From contig DASYKU010000018.1 in NCBI GenBank assembly GCA_035995165.1, forward strand, positions 1 to 38,763: 38,763 nucleotides of DNA. Reading direction: 5' to 3'. Every line of letters starts with the position of its first letter. The stretch's first letter is position 1. Positions 23,507 through 31,569 of the stretch are shown piece by piece. The translations under genes were made by a program, and so were the position numbers. Below the pieces are notes generated by a model. It worked only from the letters and a program-made list of their open reading frames with translations, was not told the origin of the DNA and ran no database searches. Source of the stretch: Mycobacteriales bacterium. GTDB taxonomy: Bacteria; Actinomycetota; Actinomycetes; Mycobacteriales; CADCTP01.

Positions 23507-24954
23507 GGGACGCGCAGCCAGGGCTCGTTGTCGAACAGGCCGCCCTGTTTGATGATCGCGAGGTCGACCTTGCGGCCGAGGTCGTCCTGCAGCGCGTCGT
23601 GCAGGTTCTTCAGGCCGGCGTGGCGCCAGAAGATCCGCCCACGGGTGGCGGCGTTCGCGGCCGCCTCCCGGGTGCTCGACTCGCCGAACGCGTCCCGCAG
23701 CAGCCGCTCGTAGTGCTCGGGCGGAACTCGCAGGCCGAAGTCGATGTCCGAGCCGGCGCCGGCCGAGTGGCCGGCCCGGCTGCCCTGCACGACCACGTCG
23801 CCGGTGAGCCCGGGCGCGTCCGTACGGATCCGGCGGGCGGCCGCGGCGAGCTGGTCCGCGGAGATCCCCTCGGGCAGGTTCCGTACGGTCCGGAAGACCT
23901 GGCCGCGCACGCCCGCCGGGATCGCCCGGTTCACCGCCTTGAGGCCGCGGGTCACGCCGGGCACGGTCCGCAGCACGCGGGTGGCCGGGCCGGTCGGCAG
24001 CACGGTCAGGATCGCGTCGGTCGCCAGCCCGGGCCAGGAGCCGCGACCGGTCGACGCCGCGACGACGACGTCGATCGCCACCGCGGTCGCGCCCGCGGCG
24101 ATCGCGATCGGCGCGAGGAACTGGAAACCCGGCACCAGGCTCATCGTCCCGAGCGCGGCCGAGATCCCGCGCAGGTCGTGCGAGATCTGGGTGAGCACGT
24201 CCGCGTGCCGGGTCACCCAGGTCCGGACGCCCTCGCGGACGCGGGCCAGCACACCGGGCTTCCGGTACGGCGGGTCGGCGGCAGCTGCCCGGATCCGGGC
24301 CGCCGAGCGAGCAGCGGAGTCGCGGTGTTCGGCCAGGAGGCGCCGCGCCTCGGACAGCACCGCCTCCAGCTCGGCCCGCTCGGCGAGCGCGACGCTCGAA
24401 GCGGTGCCGCCGGCGCCGCGCCCGTCAACCGGCCCGGCCTCTCCGCGCCGGCCAACCGGCCCGTCGGCGCCGCGTCCGGTCGCCGGCGCGCCGTACTCGC
24501 CGGCCGCACGGGCGTGAAGGGCGGACGAGCCGCCGCCGTCGTGCCTGCGCGCGGGTCCGCCGTAGACACTGCCGCCCGCGCCGTGGTCGGTGGTGCCGGG
24601 AACGCCGGCGGCGCCGTACAGGGCGATGCGGGCCCGGGCCGCGGCCGCCCGCGACTCCAGATCGGTCGCGCGGAGCTGGCGGGCGGCGAGATCGTCCGCG
24701 TACGCCGCGAGCTCGCGGGACAGGGTCCCGTGTGCCGCGGCGGCTTGCTGCAGGTCGCGCGGCAAGGCCCGGGTCTCCGCCGAGTAGGCGGACGCCGCCG
24801 AGCCCTGCCAGTCGGCCCCGAGCCGGGCCGCCGCGGTCGCCGCTCCGGCCAGCGCCCGGGCCGCCCGGTCCGCCTCCCGGGACTGCGCCAGCACCGCCGC
24901 CGGTGATCCCGGCGCCGGGTCGAAGCCGAGGGCCGGGAACGTCCGCACACTCAT
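23503..24954 (-). CDS. WXG100-type polymorphic toxin with C-terminal nucleotidyltransferase domain
   Basis: 483 residues in three parts. Residues 1–110 are helical and carry the WxG turn (Trp49-Gln-Gly51) of proteins exported by type VII (ESX) systems. Residues 120–185 are a Gly/Ala-rich linker with GxxGPVGRRG-type repeats, and ~260–300 is a hydrophobic segment (LVPGFQFLAPIAIAAGATAVAIDVVV) typical of pre-toxin regions. Residues 385–483 form a nucleotidyltransferase-like domain: Gly391-Ser392 (VQGSR), Asp403-x-Asp405 (SDIDFGL) and a third Asp464 (KVDLAII), which is the full catalytic set. The domain ends in FDNEPWLRVP. It probably modifies a nucleotide or RNA in a competitor. The ATG at 24954 has a strong GAGGAGG Shine-Dalgarno. 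No ESX genes lie in the window. Confidence 0.8.
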   Translation of the reverse strand: MSVRTFPALGFDPAPGSPAAVLAQSREADRAARALAGAATAAARLGADWQGSAASAYSAETRALPRDLQQAAAAHGTLSRELAAYADDLAARQLRATDLESRAAAARARIALYGAAGVPGTTDHGAGGSVYGGPARRHDGGGSSALHARAAGEYGAPATGRGADGPVGRRGEAGPVDGRGAGGTASSVALAERAELEAVLSEARRLLAEHRDSAARSAARIRAAAADPPYRKPGVLARVREGVRTWVTRHADVLTQISHDLRGISAALGTMSLVPGFQFLAPIAIAAGATAVAIDVVVAASTGRGSWPGLATDAILTVLPTGPATRVLRTVPGVTRGLKAVNRAIPAGVRGQVFRTVRNLPEGISADQLAAAARRIRTDAPGLTGDVVVQGSRAGHSAGAGSDIDFGLRVPPEHYERLLRDAFGESSTREAAANAATRGRIFWRHAGLKNLHDALQDDLGRKVDLAIIKQGGLFDNEPWLRVP

Positions 24955-25034
24955 CACGTCCTCCTCGTACCGGATCAAGGATGCGGCGGAAGAGTAAGCA
25001 CGGTGAGGCACACATCGTCCGGTTTGTCGACGCC

Positions 25035-25043
25035 TGTGGACAA
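25035..25043 (-). promoter_or_regulatory. Single perfect DnaA-box 9-mer
   Basis: TTGTCCACA on the minus strand, a preferred actinobacterial DnaA box, lies in the short region between the divergent toxin and RibD-like genes. A single site may be coincidental. Confidence 0.3.
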
Positions 25044-25102
25044 CGTTGACCGCTGAGGTCTCCAGATTCACGCGAAGGCGGCGCGGTGGCGGAGGAGGCT
25101 CG

Positions 25103-25405
25103 GTGACGGACGTGCTGGTCGGTCTCTCGATGTCGGTGGACGGGTTCAGCACCGGAGGCGACCCGGACGCGGAGCACGGGCTCGGTCTCGGTGGCGAACC
25201 GCTGCACGTGATCATGGGCGGCGCGGAGGTCGCCCGGGAGGCGATCGCGGCCGGACTGGTCGACGAGGTCCGGCTGCACGTGGCGCCGATCCTGCTCGGG
25301 GCAGGAACCCGGCTGTTCCGTGGGACCACCCCGATCGAGCTGCGCCCGGTCTCAGCGACCCACACCCCGAACGCGACCCACCTCGTCTACCGAATCGACC
25401 ACTGA
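25103..25405 (+). CDS. RibD C-terminal/dihydrofolate-reductase-like protein, internally deleted
   Basis: Only 100 residues against the usual ~180–200. The N-terminus (VTDVLVGLSMSVDGF, then GLGLGGEPLH) is typical of the small RibD-C reductases. The reading frame then jumps straight to VIMGGAEVAREAIAAGLVDEVRLHVAPILLGAGTRLF, a segment that normally comes ~80 residues later, and ends normally (ATHLVYRI). The middle, including the NADPH-binding GRRTF region, has been removed without breaking the frame. The GTG at 25103 has a GGAGGAGG Shine-Dalgarno, so it may still be translated, but reductase activity is unlikely. Its stop is one base from the convergent YdeI gene's stop. Confidence 0.75.
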   Translation: MTDVLVGLSMSVDGFSTGGDPDAEHGLGLGGEPLHVIMGGAEVAREAIAAGLVDEVRLHVAPILLGAGTRLFRGTTPIELRPVSATHTPNATHLVYRIDH

Positions 25406-25406
25406 G

Positions 25407-25841
25407 TCAGCGAAGTCTGTCGAGGGCGGCGGCGATCCGGCGCTGCCGGGTCTCCGGCTTCTTCGCGTCCTCGACGCTGCGTACCCATTCTTTCTGGTGG
25501 GTGAAGGCGAGCTTCGCCCACGCCGCCTGCGCGCTCGGCTCCGCGGCCAGCGCGGCGGCCAGGTCGGCCGGCACCTCGACCGTCCGCGGCGCGGTGTCGA
25601 CCTCGATGCCGACGTCGAGCTCGTCCCCGGCCGCGACCCCGGCGGCCCTGCGGACCTCGGCGCTGACCGGCACCAGGAACCGCCCGCCCATCGGCGCGAT
25701 CGTGGTCCGGTACGTGTGCTCCTGCAGCGTGACGCTCACGGGCACCCGCCGTCCCGCGCCCAGCGCCTCCACGACCGAGGCCGGCACCTCGATGCCGGTC
25801 GCGGTCTTCCCACCCAACTCCAGCGTCGCCCGGAATCGCAC
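25407..25841 (-). CDS. DUF1905 and YdeI/OmdA domain protein
   Basis: 144 residues with two known domains. The N-terminal DUF1905 domain (1–80; MRFRATLELGGKTATGIEVP, YRTTIAPMGGRFLVPVSAEVRRAAGV) precedes the C-terminal YdeI/OmpD-associated domain (~95–140: LAALAAEPSAQAAWAKLAFTHQ, then VEDAKKPETRQRRIAAAL). YdeI relatives have been linked to polymyxin and bacteriocin tolerance in enterobacteria; in actinobacteria the role is unknown. The GTG start lies six bases after a TAGGTT box, giving a probable leaderless mRNA. Only 32 bases separate it from the divergent MazG-like gene. Confidence 0.88.
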   Translation of the reverse strand: MRFRATLELGGKTATGIEVPASVVEALGAGRRVPVSVTLQEHTYRTTIAPMGGRFLVPVSAEVRRAAGVAAGDELDVGIEVDTAPRTVEVPADLAAALAAEPSAQAAWAKLAFTHQKEWVRSVEDAKKPETRQRRIAAALDRLR

Positions 25842-25847
25842 CCCCGC

Positions 25848-25865
25848 AACCTACCCGCGTACGGT
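25848..25865. promoter_or_regulatory. Face-to-face -10 boxes of ydeI-like and mazG-like genes
   Basis: On the minus strand TAGGTT (25853–25848) is six bases before the GTG at 25841. On the plus strand TACGGT (25860–25865) is eight bases before the GTG at 25874. Each promoter's upstream half must lie in the other gene's coding region, so the two should compete for polymerase. Confidence 0.45.
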
Positions 25866-25873
25866 TGCCCGCC

Positions 25874-26194
25874 GTGAGCGAGCTGGGGGAGTTGCGGGCG
25901 GGGATGCGGGCGTTCGTGGACGAGCGGGGGTGGGGCTCGTTCCACGATCCGAAGTCGGTGCTGCTGGCGATGGTCGGCGAGGTCGGAGAGCTGTCCGAGC
26001 TGCTGCAGTGGTTGCCGGCCGAGGACGTGCGGGAGCTGGCCCGGGAGGAGACGCTCAAGCGGCGGCTGGGCGAGGAGATCTCCGACGTCCTGCTCTACCT
26101 GGTCCTGCTGGCCGACGTACTGGACATCGACCTGCCGTCGGCGGCCCGGGCCAAGCTCGCCGAGGCCAACACCCGCTACCCGGCTCCGGGCTGA
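25874..26194 (+). CDS. MazG-like nucleotide pyrophosphohydrolase
   Basis: A 106-residue all-alpha NTP pyrophosphatase of the MazG/RS21-C6 (dCTPase) type, which hydrolyses non-canonical or excess dNTPs to the monophosphate. The metal-binding motifs are EVGELSE (about 36–42) and EEISDVL (about 67–73), the ExxE…ExxD set. KSVLLAMVGEVGELSELLQWL is typical of the RS21-C6 branch. The GTG at 25874 is used because homologues begin at ELxxLRxxMRxFVxERxW; an in-frame TTG at 25865 overlaps the promoter. It fits the nucleotide-pool theme of nrdR/nrdJ but is not linked to them by operon. Confidence 0.9.
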   Translation: MSELGELRAGMRAFVDERGWGSFHDPKSVLLAMVGEVGELSELLQWLPAEDVRELAREETLKRRLGEEISDVLLYLVLLADVLDIDLPSAARAKLAEANTRYPAPG

Positions 26195-26222
26195 GCCCGG
26201 CCGGGTCACGCCCGGCCGGGTC
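26195..26222. terminator. Duplicated GC palindrome between convergent genes
   Basis: GCCCGGCCGGGTC occurs at 26195–26207 and 26210–26222. Each copy has CCCGGCCGGG at its core. It lies between the convergent MazG-like and SMP-30 genes, so a bidirectional terminator is likely. Confidence 0.4.
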
Positions 26223-26241
26223 GCGCCGAGGCTGAAGCCGG

Positions 26242-27216
26242 CTACAGGCTGAACTGGGCCAGGTGTCCGCCGGTCAGCGAGCCGAGCGCGACCCTCCCGT
26301 CCTTCTCCCGTACGCCGGTGACGAAGCCGAACTCACCGCCCGGCGCCTGCAGGTCGTGCACCAGCCGCCCGTCCGGCGCGTACGCCTGCACCCAGACCGT
26401 GTGCTTCGGCCGCGGCTGGAACCGGTCCGGCAGCGCCCAGACCGCCTTGCGCAGCGCCGGCCGCAACGGCAGCAGCCGGTCCAGCGAGGCGTCCCGGGGA
26501 CTGCCGATCGCGACCCAGAACAGGCCGTCCGAGCCGGTGGAGACGTTGTCCGGGAAGCCGGGCAGGTTGTCCACCAGCACCGAGGACGTGCCGTCGTCGA
26601 CCGACCACCGCATCAACCGGTACGCCCCGGTCTCCGCGACCACGACGAACGTCCCGTCCGGCGCCAGCGCGACCCCGTTGGCGAACTCCAGCCCGTCGAG
26701 CAGGGTGGTGATCTCGCTGCCGAGGCCGCGGCGCAGCAGCCGCCCGGACCCGGAGTGCTGCAGCAGCTCGCCCTTCCAGTGGTCGATGCCGAGCCGGCCG
26801 GTGGAGTCGGAGAAGTAGATCGTGCCGTCCGGCGCGACCGCCGCGTTGTTGCAGAAGGAGAACCCGTCGGCCAGCGTCTCGACCGCGCCGGTGGACAGCG
26901 TCACCCGCAACAGCCCGAGCCGGGCGTCGCAGACCAGCAGGGCGCCGTCGGGCAGCCACTCCAGCCCGAGCGGCCGGCCGCCGGTGTTGGCGAGCACCTC
27001 GACGGTGCGCCCGTCCGGGGTCAGCCGCAGGATCCGCCCGTCCGAGACCCCGCAGAGCACCCGGCCCTCGGCGTCGAACAGGACGTCCTCCGGCCCGCGC
27101 CCGAGCACGTCGAGCACGGTCAGCGGTGGGAGCGCCCGGGCGCTGCGGGGTTCCCGGGCCCGGGCCGGGGACTGCGGGGGCTGCCAGACGACGGGGGAGA
27201 TCGCGGGACGCGCCAT
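26242..27216 (-). CDS. SMP-30/strictosidine-synthase-like beta-propeller hydrolase
   Basis: A 324-residue six-bladed propeller of the SMP-30/gluconolactonase/strictosidine-synthase-like superfamily. Blades show the repeating GPEDVLFDAEGRVLCGVSDGRI, GRPLGLEWLPDGALLVCDARLGL, CNNAAVAPDGTIYFSDST and ANGVALAPDGTFVVVAETGAYRL pattern, with FPDNVSTGSDGLFWVAIGSPR supplying the typical Asn/Asp near the metal site. Probable activity is lactone or ester hydrolysis with Ca2+; the substrate is unknown. No secretion signal is seen, so it is cytoplasmic. The ATG at 27216 is followed by a Pro-rich 30-residue lead. Confidence 0.88.
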   Translation of the reverse strand: MARPAISPVVWQPPQSPARAREPRSARALPPLTVLDVLGRGPEDVLFDAEGRVLCGVSDGRILRLTPDGRTVEVLANTGGRPLGLEWLPDGALLVCDARLGLLRVTLSTGAVETLADGFSFCNNAAVAPDGTIYFSDSTGRLGIDHWKGELLQHSGSGRLLRRGLGSEITTLLDGLEFANGVALAPDGTFVVVAETGAYRLMRWSVDDGTSSVLVDNLPGFPDNVSTGSDGLFWVAIGSPRDASLDRLLPLRPALRKAVWALPDRFQPRPKHTVWVQAYAPDGRLVHDLQAPGGEFGFVTGVREKDGRVALGSLTGGHLAQFSL

Positions 27217-27351
27217 GTCTGCATCCTGCCCTGACGCCCGGCTCCGTACCGAGGGGCGGGGACGATTTGACGAGCGTGTTTCGTCTGGTTGGTGTTCACC
27301 TTCGCCGGGTAGCCAGTCCGCAAGCGGAGCTGTTGGACACCGGAGGTGCTC

Positions 27352-28788
27352 GTGGCACTCAGTCATGACGGTTGGAGTCACGGGATGTTCGCCGTCAAGC
27401 CGGTGGACGCCCATCTCTCGGAGGTGGAGCAGGGCGGCGGCCTGAAACGGTCGATCGGGCTGCTCGACCTCACCGCGCTCGGCCTGGGCGCCATCATCGG
27501 CACCGGGATCTTCGTGATCCTCGGCGAGGCGATCGGCGACTCCGGGCCCGCGATCGTGCTCTCGTTCATCCTCGCGGCGGTGACCTGCGCGTTCTCGGCG
27601 CTGTCGTATTCGGAACTGGCGTCCTCGATCCCGGTCTCGGGCAGCGCGTACACCTACGCGTACGCGACGCTGGGCGAGCTGCTGGCCTGGATCATCGGCT
27701 GGGACCTGATCCTCGAGTACGGCGTGTCGGTCGCCGCGGTCGCGGTCGGCTGGGGCCAGTACCTCAACAGCCTGCTCGACTCGCTGTTCGGGGTCACGCT
27801 GCCGGACGCGCTGAGCGAGCCACCGGGTGACGGCGGCACGGTCAACCTGCCGGCCGCGTTCCTCGTCCTCGCGGTCACCGCGCTGCTCATCGTCGGCGTC
27901 CGGGAGAGCGCCCGGGCCAACACGATCATGGTGATCATCAAGCTCGTGGTCCTGCTGCTGTTCCTGGGGCTGGCGTTCACCGCGTTCAAGTCCGGCAACC
28001 TCACGCCGTTCTCCCCGAACGGCTTCCACGGCGTCACCACCGCGGCCGCGGCGATCTTCTTCGCCTACATCGGGTTCGATGCCGTCTCGACCTCCGGTGA
28101 GGAGGTCGTGAAGCCGGCCCGCAACCTGCCGCTGGCGATCATCGGCTCGCTCGCCGTCGCCACCCTGCTCTACTGCCTGGTCGCGATCGCGGCCACCGGC
28201 GCGTACCCGTGGGAGCAGCTGGAGGGCAAGGAGGCCCCGCTGGCCACCGTGCTGTCCGATGGCGTCGGCACCTCCTGGGGCTCCGGGCTCATCGCGGTCG
28301 GCGCGCTGGTCGCGATCACCAGCGTCGTGCTGACGATCCTGTACGGCCAGACCCGGATCATGTACGCGATGTCCCGCGACGGCCTGGTGCCGCCGATGTT
28401 CTCCAAGATCTCCCGTCGGCAGACCCCGGCGCTGGCCACGGCCGTGTTCGGCGTCCTCATCGCGATCCTGGCCGCGACCGTCCCGCTGGACATCATCTTC
28501 GAGCTGGTCAACATCGGGACGCTGTTCGCGTTCGTGATCGTCAACATCGGCGTGATCATCCTGCGCCGGACCCGGCCGGAGATGGAGCGCGGCTTCCGCG
28601 TCCCGTGGGTGCCGGTGGTGCCGATCATCGGCGCGCTGCTCTGCGTCTACCTGATGAAGCAGCTGACCGTGGAGACCTGGGCCCGGTTCGTGATCTGGCT
28701 GCTCATCGGCCTGGTCCTCTACTTCGTCTACGGCAAGCGCCACTCCAAGCTCCAGCACGGCGAGGTGGTCGTCACGGAGGACGTCTGA
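27352..28788 (+). CDS. APC-family amino acid permease
   Basis: About 478 residues with 12 predicted helices, of the cationic amino acid transporter type. Helix 1 carries the substrate-binding GAIIGTGIFVILGEAI, helix 2 SYSELASSIPVSGSAYTYAY, helix 6 FFAYIGFDAVSTSGEEVVKPARNLPLAI (the APC signature), and helix 8 onward YGQTRIMYAMSRDGLVP. The N-terminal LKRSIGLLDLTALGLG is standard. The GTG at 27352 is chosen for its GGAGG (27342–27346); an ATG at 27385 (MFAVKP) also has a weak Shine-Dalgarno and is a real alternative. Substrate is inferred only at class level. Confidence 0.92.
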   Translation: MALSHDGWSHGMFAVKPVDAHLSEVEQGGGLKRSIGLLDLTALGLGAIIGTGIFVILGEAIGDSGPAIVLSFILAAVTCAFSALSYSELASSIPVSGSAYTYAYATLGELLAWIIGWDLILEYGVSVAAVAVGWGQYLNSLLDSLFGVTLPDALSEPPGDGGTVNLPAAFLVLAVTALLIVGVRESARANTIMVIIKLVVLLLFLGLAFTAFKSGNLTPFSPNGFHGVTTAAAAIFFAYIGFDAVSTSGEEVVKPARNLPLAIIGSLAVATLLYCLVAIAATGAYPWEQLEGKEAPLATVLSDGVGTSWGSGLIAVGALVAITSVVLTILYGQTRIMYAMSRDGLVPPMFSKISRRQTPALATAVFGVLIAILAATVPLDIIFELVNIGTLFAFVIVNIGVIILRRTRPEMERGFRVPWVPVVPIIGALLCVYLMKQLTVETWARFVIWLLIGLVLYFVYGKRHSKLQHGEVVVTEDV

Positions 28789-28900
28789 CCAGCCGCAGGG
28801 TTCGCGCCGAGGGTCCGATCGTCACGGTCTGCCCCAGGAGAGGGTGAGCCGGTCCCGTTCGATGCCGTCGCCGAGGCGACCAGGCCGTCGGTCGCGTCGC

Positions 28901-28936
28901 GCGCCGGGCTGGGTCCGGGCGCCGGGCTGGGCCCGG
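28901..28936. repeat. 18-bp tandem duplication
   Basis: GCGCCGGGCTGGGtCCGG occurs at 28901–28918 and, with one base changed, at 28919–28936, ending two bases before the DUF2207-gene stop. The rest of 28789–28938 shows no gene. Confidence 0.6.
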
Positions 28937-28938
28937 GC

Positions 28939-30819
28939 TCAGCCCGCGGGTTGGCGGAGGCGGTCGGCGGCCAGGGAGGCGATGCGCCGCAGCGCCGGTT
29001 CGGCCGCCGACCTGTCGACGTGCCGGATGTGGATCCCGACCACCGCGTCCTGCGCCCGCAGGATGACCGACCCGTCCCGCAGCATCGCCCCGCCGGGCAG
29101 CTGCTGACCGCGCCCGGCCCCGAGCGCCCCGGCGAACCGCCCGGTCGCGACCTGGACGAGCACCCGGGCCGGGCCGCCGACGGCGGCGAACTCCGCCATC
29201 CGCATGCCCATCCCGAACATCGACCCGCCGACCGGCGCCGTCGGCGGGTTCATCGGCCGGCCCAGCGCGTCGCTGATCTCGGCCGCGCTGAACAGCCGGA
29301 CCGGATCGGGTCCGGGGATCGCGCCGGTGGCGGCCGCGGCGCCGAGCACCGAGTCCCAGCCGGGCCGCTCCTCGATCACCTGACTGTCCAGCCCCGGCCG
29401 GCCGTCGTCGACCTGGACGACGGTCCCGCGGCTGACGACCGAGAGCGCGAAGACGTGGTGCAGCCGGGGCCCGACGGTCACCGAGACCACGTCCCGCTCC
29501 CGCAGGGCCGGCATCCTCTTCGGCGGCACCGACCAGGCCCGGGTCCGCTCCGACTTCCCGTCGTCGAGCGCGACCTGGTGCTCGGTCTCGTTGCCCTCGT
29601 CGTCCTGCAGCGTCCTGACCCGCAGGACCTCGGCCTCGAACGTGCGCCTGGCCCCGAGGTCGAGCACCGCCCGCACGATCACCCACGCGCCCCAGACGCC
29701 GACCACGAGGAAGGCCAGCAGCAGGAGCAGCAGCACCGGCTGGGTCCACGGCGTGTCGAGCGCGTCGTTCGCGGCCTGGCCGAGGCCGAGGCTGTGGCCG
29801 GGCTCCAGCCCGTGCCGGATGCCCAGCACCAGCTTCATGCCGTACCAGCCGACGAGGACGGCGACAATGCCGACGAGCGCGGACAGGACCGGGTGCCGGC
29901 CCTCGGCGGCGCGGTTGCCGGGGTAGCGGATGCGGACCTTGTGCCAGGTCCCGCCGTACGCGGACCAGGCCAGCCGCTCGTCCTGGGCGCCGAAGGACAG
30001 CACCCGGCTCGCGGTCCCGGCCACCCCGGCGGCGGCGCCGTAGCCGAGGTAGCGGTCCCAGATCGCGACCGCGGCCGGCGGCAGCGTGTCGAAGACCTCG
30101 TTGCGGCCGAGGTGGTCGCGCACGCCCATCCAGCGGGCGGCGACCTCCCGCCCGGCCGGGGTGTCGCGCTGCCGGTTGCGGGAGGCCGCGTACGTCGTCA
30201 GGCCGGCCCAGGCGAACAGGCCCGCGGCCCACACCGGGTCCGTGTCGTCGGCCGCGTGGTAGACGACCAGCGCCACCGCGGCCGCCGGCGCCAGCGAGGC
30301 GAACGACGTCAGCGTCTTGATCCCGGCGCCCCAGCGGTTGCGGGACAGCCCGCGGCGCTGGGCGTCGAGGATGACCTCGCGGCGGAAGCCCTTCCACCAG
30401 CGGGAGGCCTGGGCCGGGTTGCCCCGGGCCAGCGCGGCCACCGGGACCACGCCGCCGGAGGCGAGCCCGGCGACCCGGTCGTACACCCGGCGCTCGTAGT
30501 CGGCCAGGTGCGGCGGCGCCTGCTCGCGGATCTTGCAGATGGTCCGCTCCGGCTCCGGGCCGGTCTGGATCAGGTCGATCATGTCCCGGGCGGCGAGGTC
30601 CAGCAGCGTGGCCGACAGCGCGTCGGTGGTCATCCGCCAGCCGTTGGTGAGCAGGTTGACCAGCGCGGGCGGCTCGGCCCCGCCGAGGTCCAAAGTGGAC
30701 GGTCCAGGGTGGACGGTGCGGGGGCGGGTCGCGGTGGTCAGCGCGGCCAGCAGCAGCAGCCACAACGCGGCCGTGGCGGCGAGCACCAGCAGCGCCCACA
30801 CCGGGACGCCGGCGATCAT
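28939..30819 (-). CDS. DUF2207 family membrane protein
   Basis: A 626-residue membrane protein. An N-terminal helix (VWALLVLAATAALWLLLLAAL) is followed by a DUF2207-like cytoplasmic region (LVNLLTNGWRMTTDALSATLLDLAARDMIDL) with its usual winged-helix character. A helix pair (~165–205) and a second pair (~320–405: LVGIVAVLVGWYGM, VLLLLLLAFLVVGVWGAW) come next, then a large C-terminal soluble domain (~410–626). The ATG at 30819 follows the LemA gene by 12 bases and has a GAGGCGGG Shine-Dalgarno. LemA next to a DUF2207 protein is a recurring bacterial pair. The pathway is unknown; membrane surveillance or vesicle-related roles are only suggestions. Confidence 0.83.
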   Translation of the reverse strand: MIAGVPVWALLVLAATAALWLLLLAALTTATRPRTVHPGPSTLDLGGAEPPALVNLLTNGWRMTTDALSATLLDLAARDMIDLIQTGPEPERTICKIREQAPPHLADYERRVYDRVAGLASGGVVPVAALARGNPAQASRWWKGFRREVILDAQRRGLSRNRWGAGIKTLTSFASLAPAAAVALVVYHAADDTDPVWAAGLFAWAGLTTYAASRNRQRDTPAGREVAARWMGVRDHLGRNEVFDTLPPAAVAIWDRYLGYGAAAGVAGTASRVLSFGAQDERLAWSAYGGTWHKVRIRYPGNRAAEGRHPVLSALVGIVAVLVGWYGMKLVLGIRHGLEPGHSLGLGQAANDALDTPWTQPVLLLLLLAFLVVGVWGAWVIVRAVLDLGARRTFEAEVLRVRTLQDDEGNETEHQVALDDGKSERTRAWSVPPKRMPALRERDVVSVTVGPRLHHVFALSVVSRGTVVQVDDGRPGLDSQVIEERPGWDSVLGAAAATGAIPGPDPVRLFSAAEISDALGRPMNPPTAPVGGSMFGMGMRMAEFAAVGGPARVLVQVATGRFAGALGAGRGQQLPGGAMLRDGSVILRAQDAVVGIHIRHVDRSAAEPALRRIASLAADRLRQPAG

Positions 30820-30831
30820 GGCGCGCCCGCC

Positions 30832-31386
30832 TCAGAAACGGACGCTGACGGGGCCCTGCGCGCCGCCCTCGGCCCGGAAGAACTCGCGGCTGCGGAAGCC
30901 CATCGGGCCGGCGATGAACACCGTCGGGATGGTGTGCACCGAGTTGTTGTACGACAGCACGGCGTCGTTGTAGTACTGCCGGGCGTACGCGGTGCGGTCC
31001 TCGGTGTTGGCCAGTTCCTGCTGCAGGCTCTGGAAGTTGCCGCTCGCCTTGAGGTCCGGGTACGCCTCGCTGACCGCGAACAGGCTCTTCAACGCGCCGG
31101 ACAGCTGGTTGTCGGCGTCGGCCCGGGCGGCCGGGCCCTGCGCGCCGAGCGCGCTCGCCCGGGCGTGCGTGACCCGGTCGAAGGTCTCCTGCTCGTGCCG
31201 GGCGTAGCCCTTGACGGTCTCGACCAGGTTGGGGATCAGCTCGTACCGCCGGGTGAGCTGGACATCGACCTGCCCCCAGGCGTTGTCGACCTGGTTCCGG
31301 CGCCGGACCAGCCCGTTGTACGACGCGACGACGAACGCCAGCAACAGCACGACGAGGACGACAACCACGCCCAGGACGATCAGCAC
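30832..31386 (-). CDS. lemA: LemA family protein
   Basis: A 184-residue LemA with one N-terminal transmembrane helix (LIVLGVVVVLVVLLLAFVVASYN) and the helical-bundle body: YNGLVRRRNQVDNAWGQVDVQLTRRYELIPNLVETVKGYA, then YPDLKASGNFQSLQQELANTEDRTAYARQYYNDAVLSYN, and an end like FFRAEGG. The function of the family is unsettled; it is often paired with a DUF2207 or TPM-domain protein, as here. The GTG at 31386 has a GGAGGGGG Shine-Dalgarno and gives the standard family length, so longer upstream frames are rejected. Confidence 0.93.
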   Translation of the reverse strand: MLIVLGVVVVLVVLLLAFVVASYNGLVRRRNQVDNAWGQVDVQLTRRYELIPNLVETVKGYARHEQETFDRVTHARASALGAQGPAARADADNQLSGALKSLFAVSEAYPDLKASGNFQSLQQELANTEDRTAYARQYYNDAVLSYNNSVHTIPTVFIAGPMGFRSREFFRAEGGAQGPVSVRF

Positions 31387-31521
31387 CCCAGCCCCCTCCG
31401 ACGAGCCGCGCCCGCGGCTCGATGCGGACCATAGGGGGTGCAACCAGTGGTTCGCAGGCATCCGCCCCAACTGCTGCACTTCTGGGCACCACGGGCACCC
31501 CGGGTGACACCCGGACAGGGC

Positions 31522-31553
31522 GGAGGCCGGTCCGCGGGTGCGGGCCGGCCTCC
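31522..31553. terminator. Strong hairpin terminator
   Basis: GGAGGCCGG (31522–31530) pairs perfectly with CCGGCCTCC (31545–31553), giving a 9-bp stem with a 14-base loop. It lies 16 bases past the stop of the minus-strand gene at 31570, and is probably that gene's terminator. Confidence 0.6.
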
Positions 31554-31569
31554 GGGAGGCGCGGGGGAT

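Noticed and set aside
26242-31510. Very long minus-strand frames (to 838 and 912 codons) opposite the APC permease and across the DUF2207/LemA genes
   Set aside because: Opposite the permease (and out of phase across DUF2207/LemA) they are low-complexity Arg/Gly/Ala/Pro translations with no family motif, produced by high GC; the real proteins have clear motifs. Only the C-terminal part of the first frame is the SMP-30 gene.
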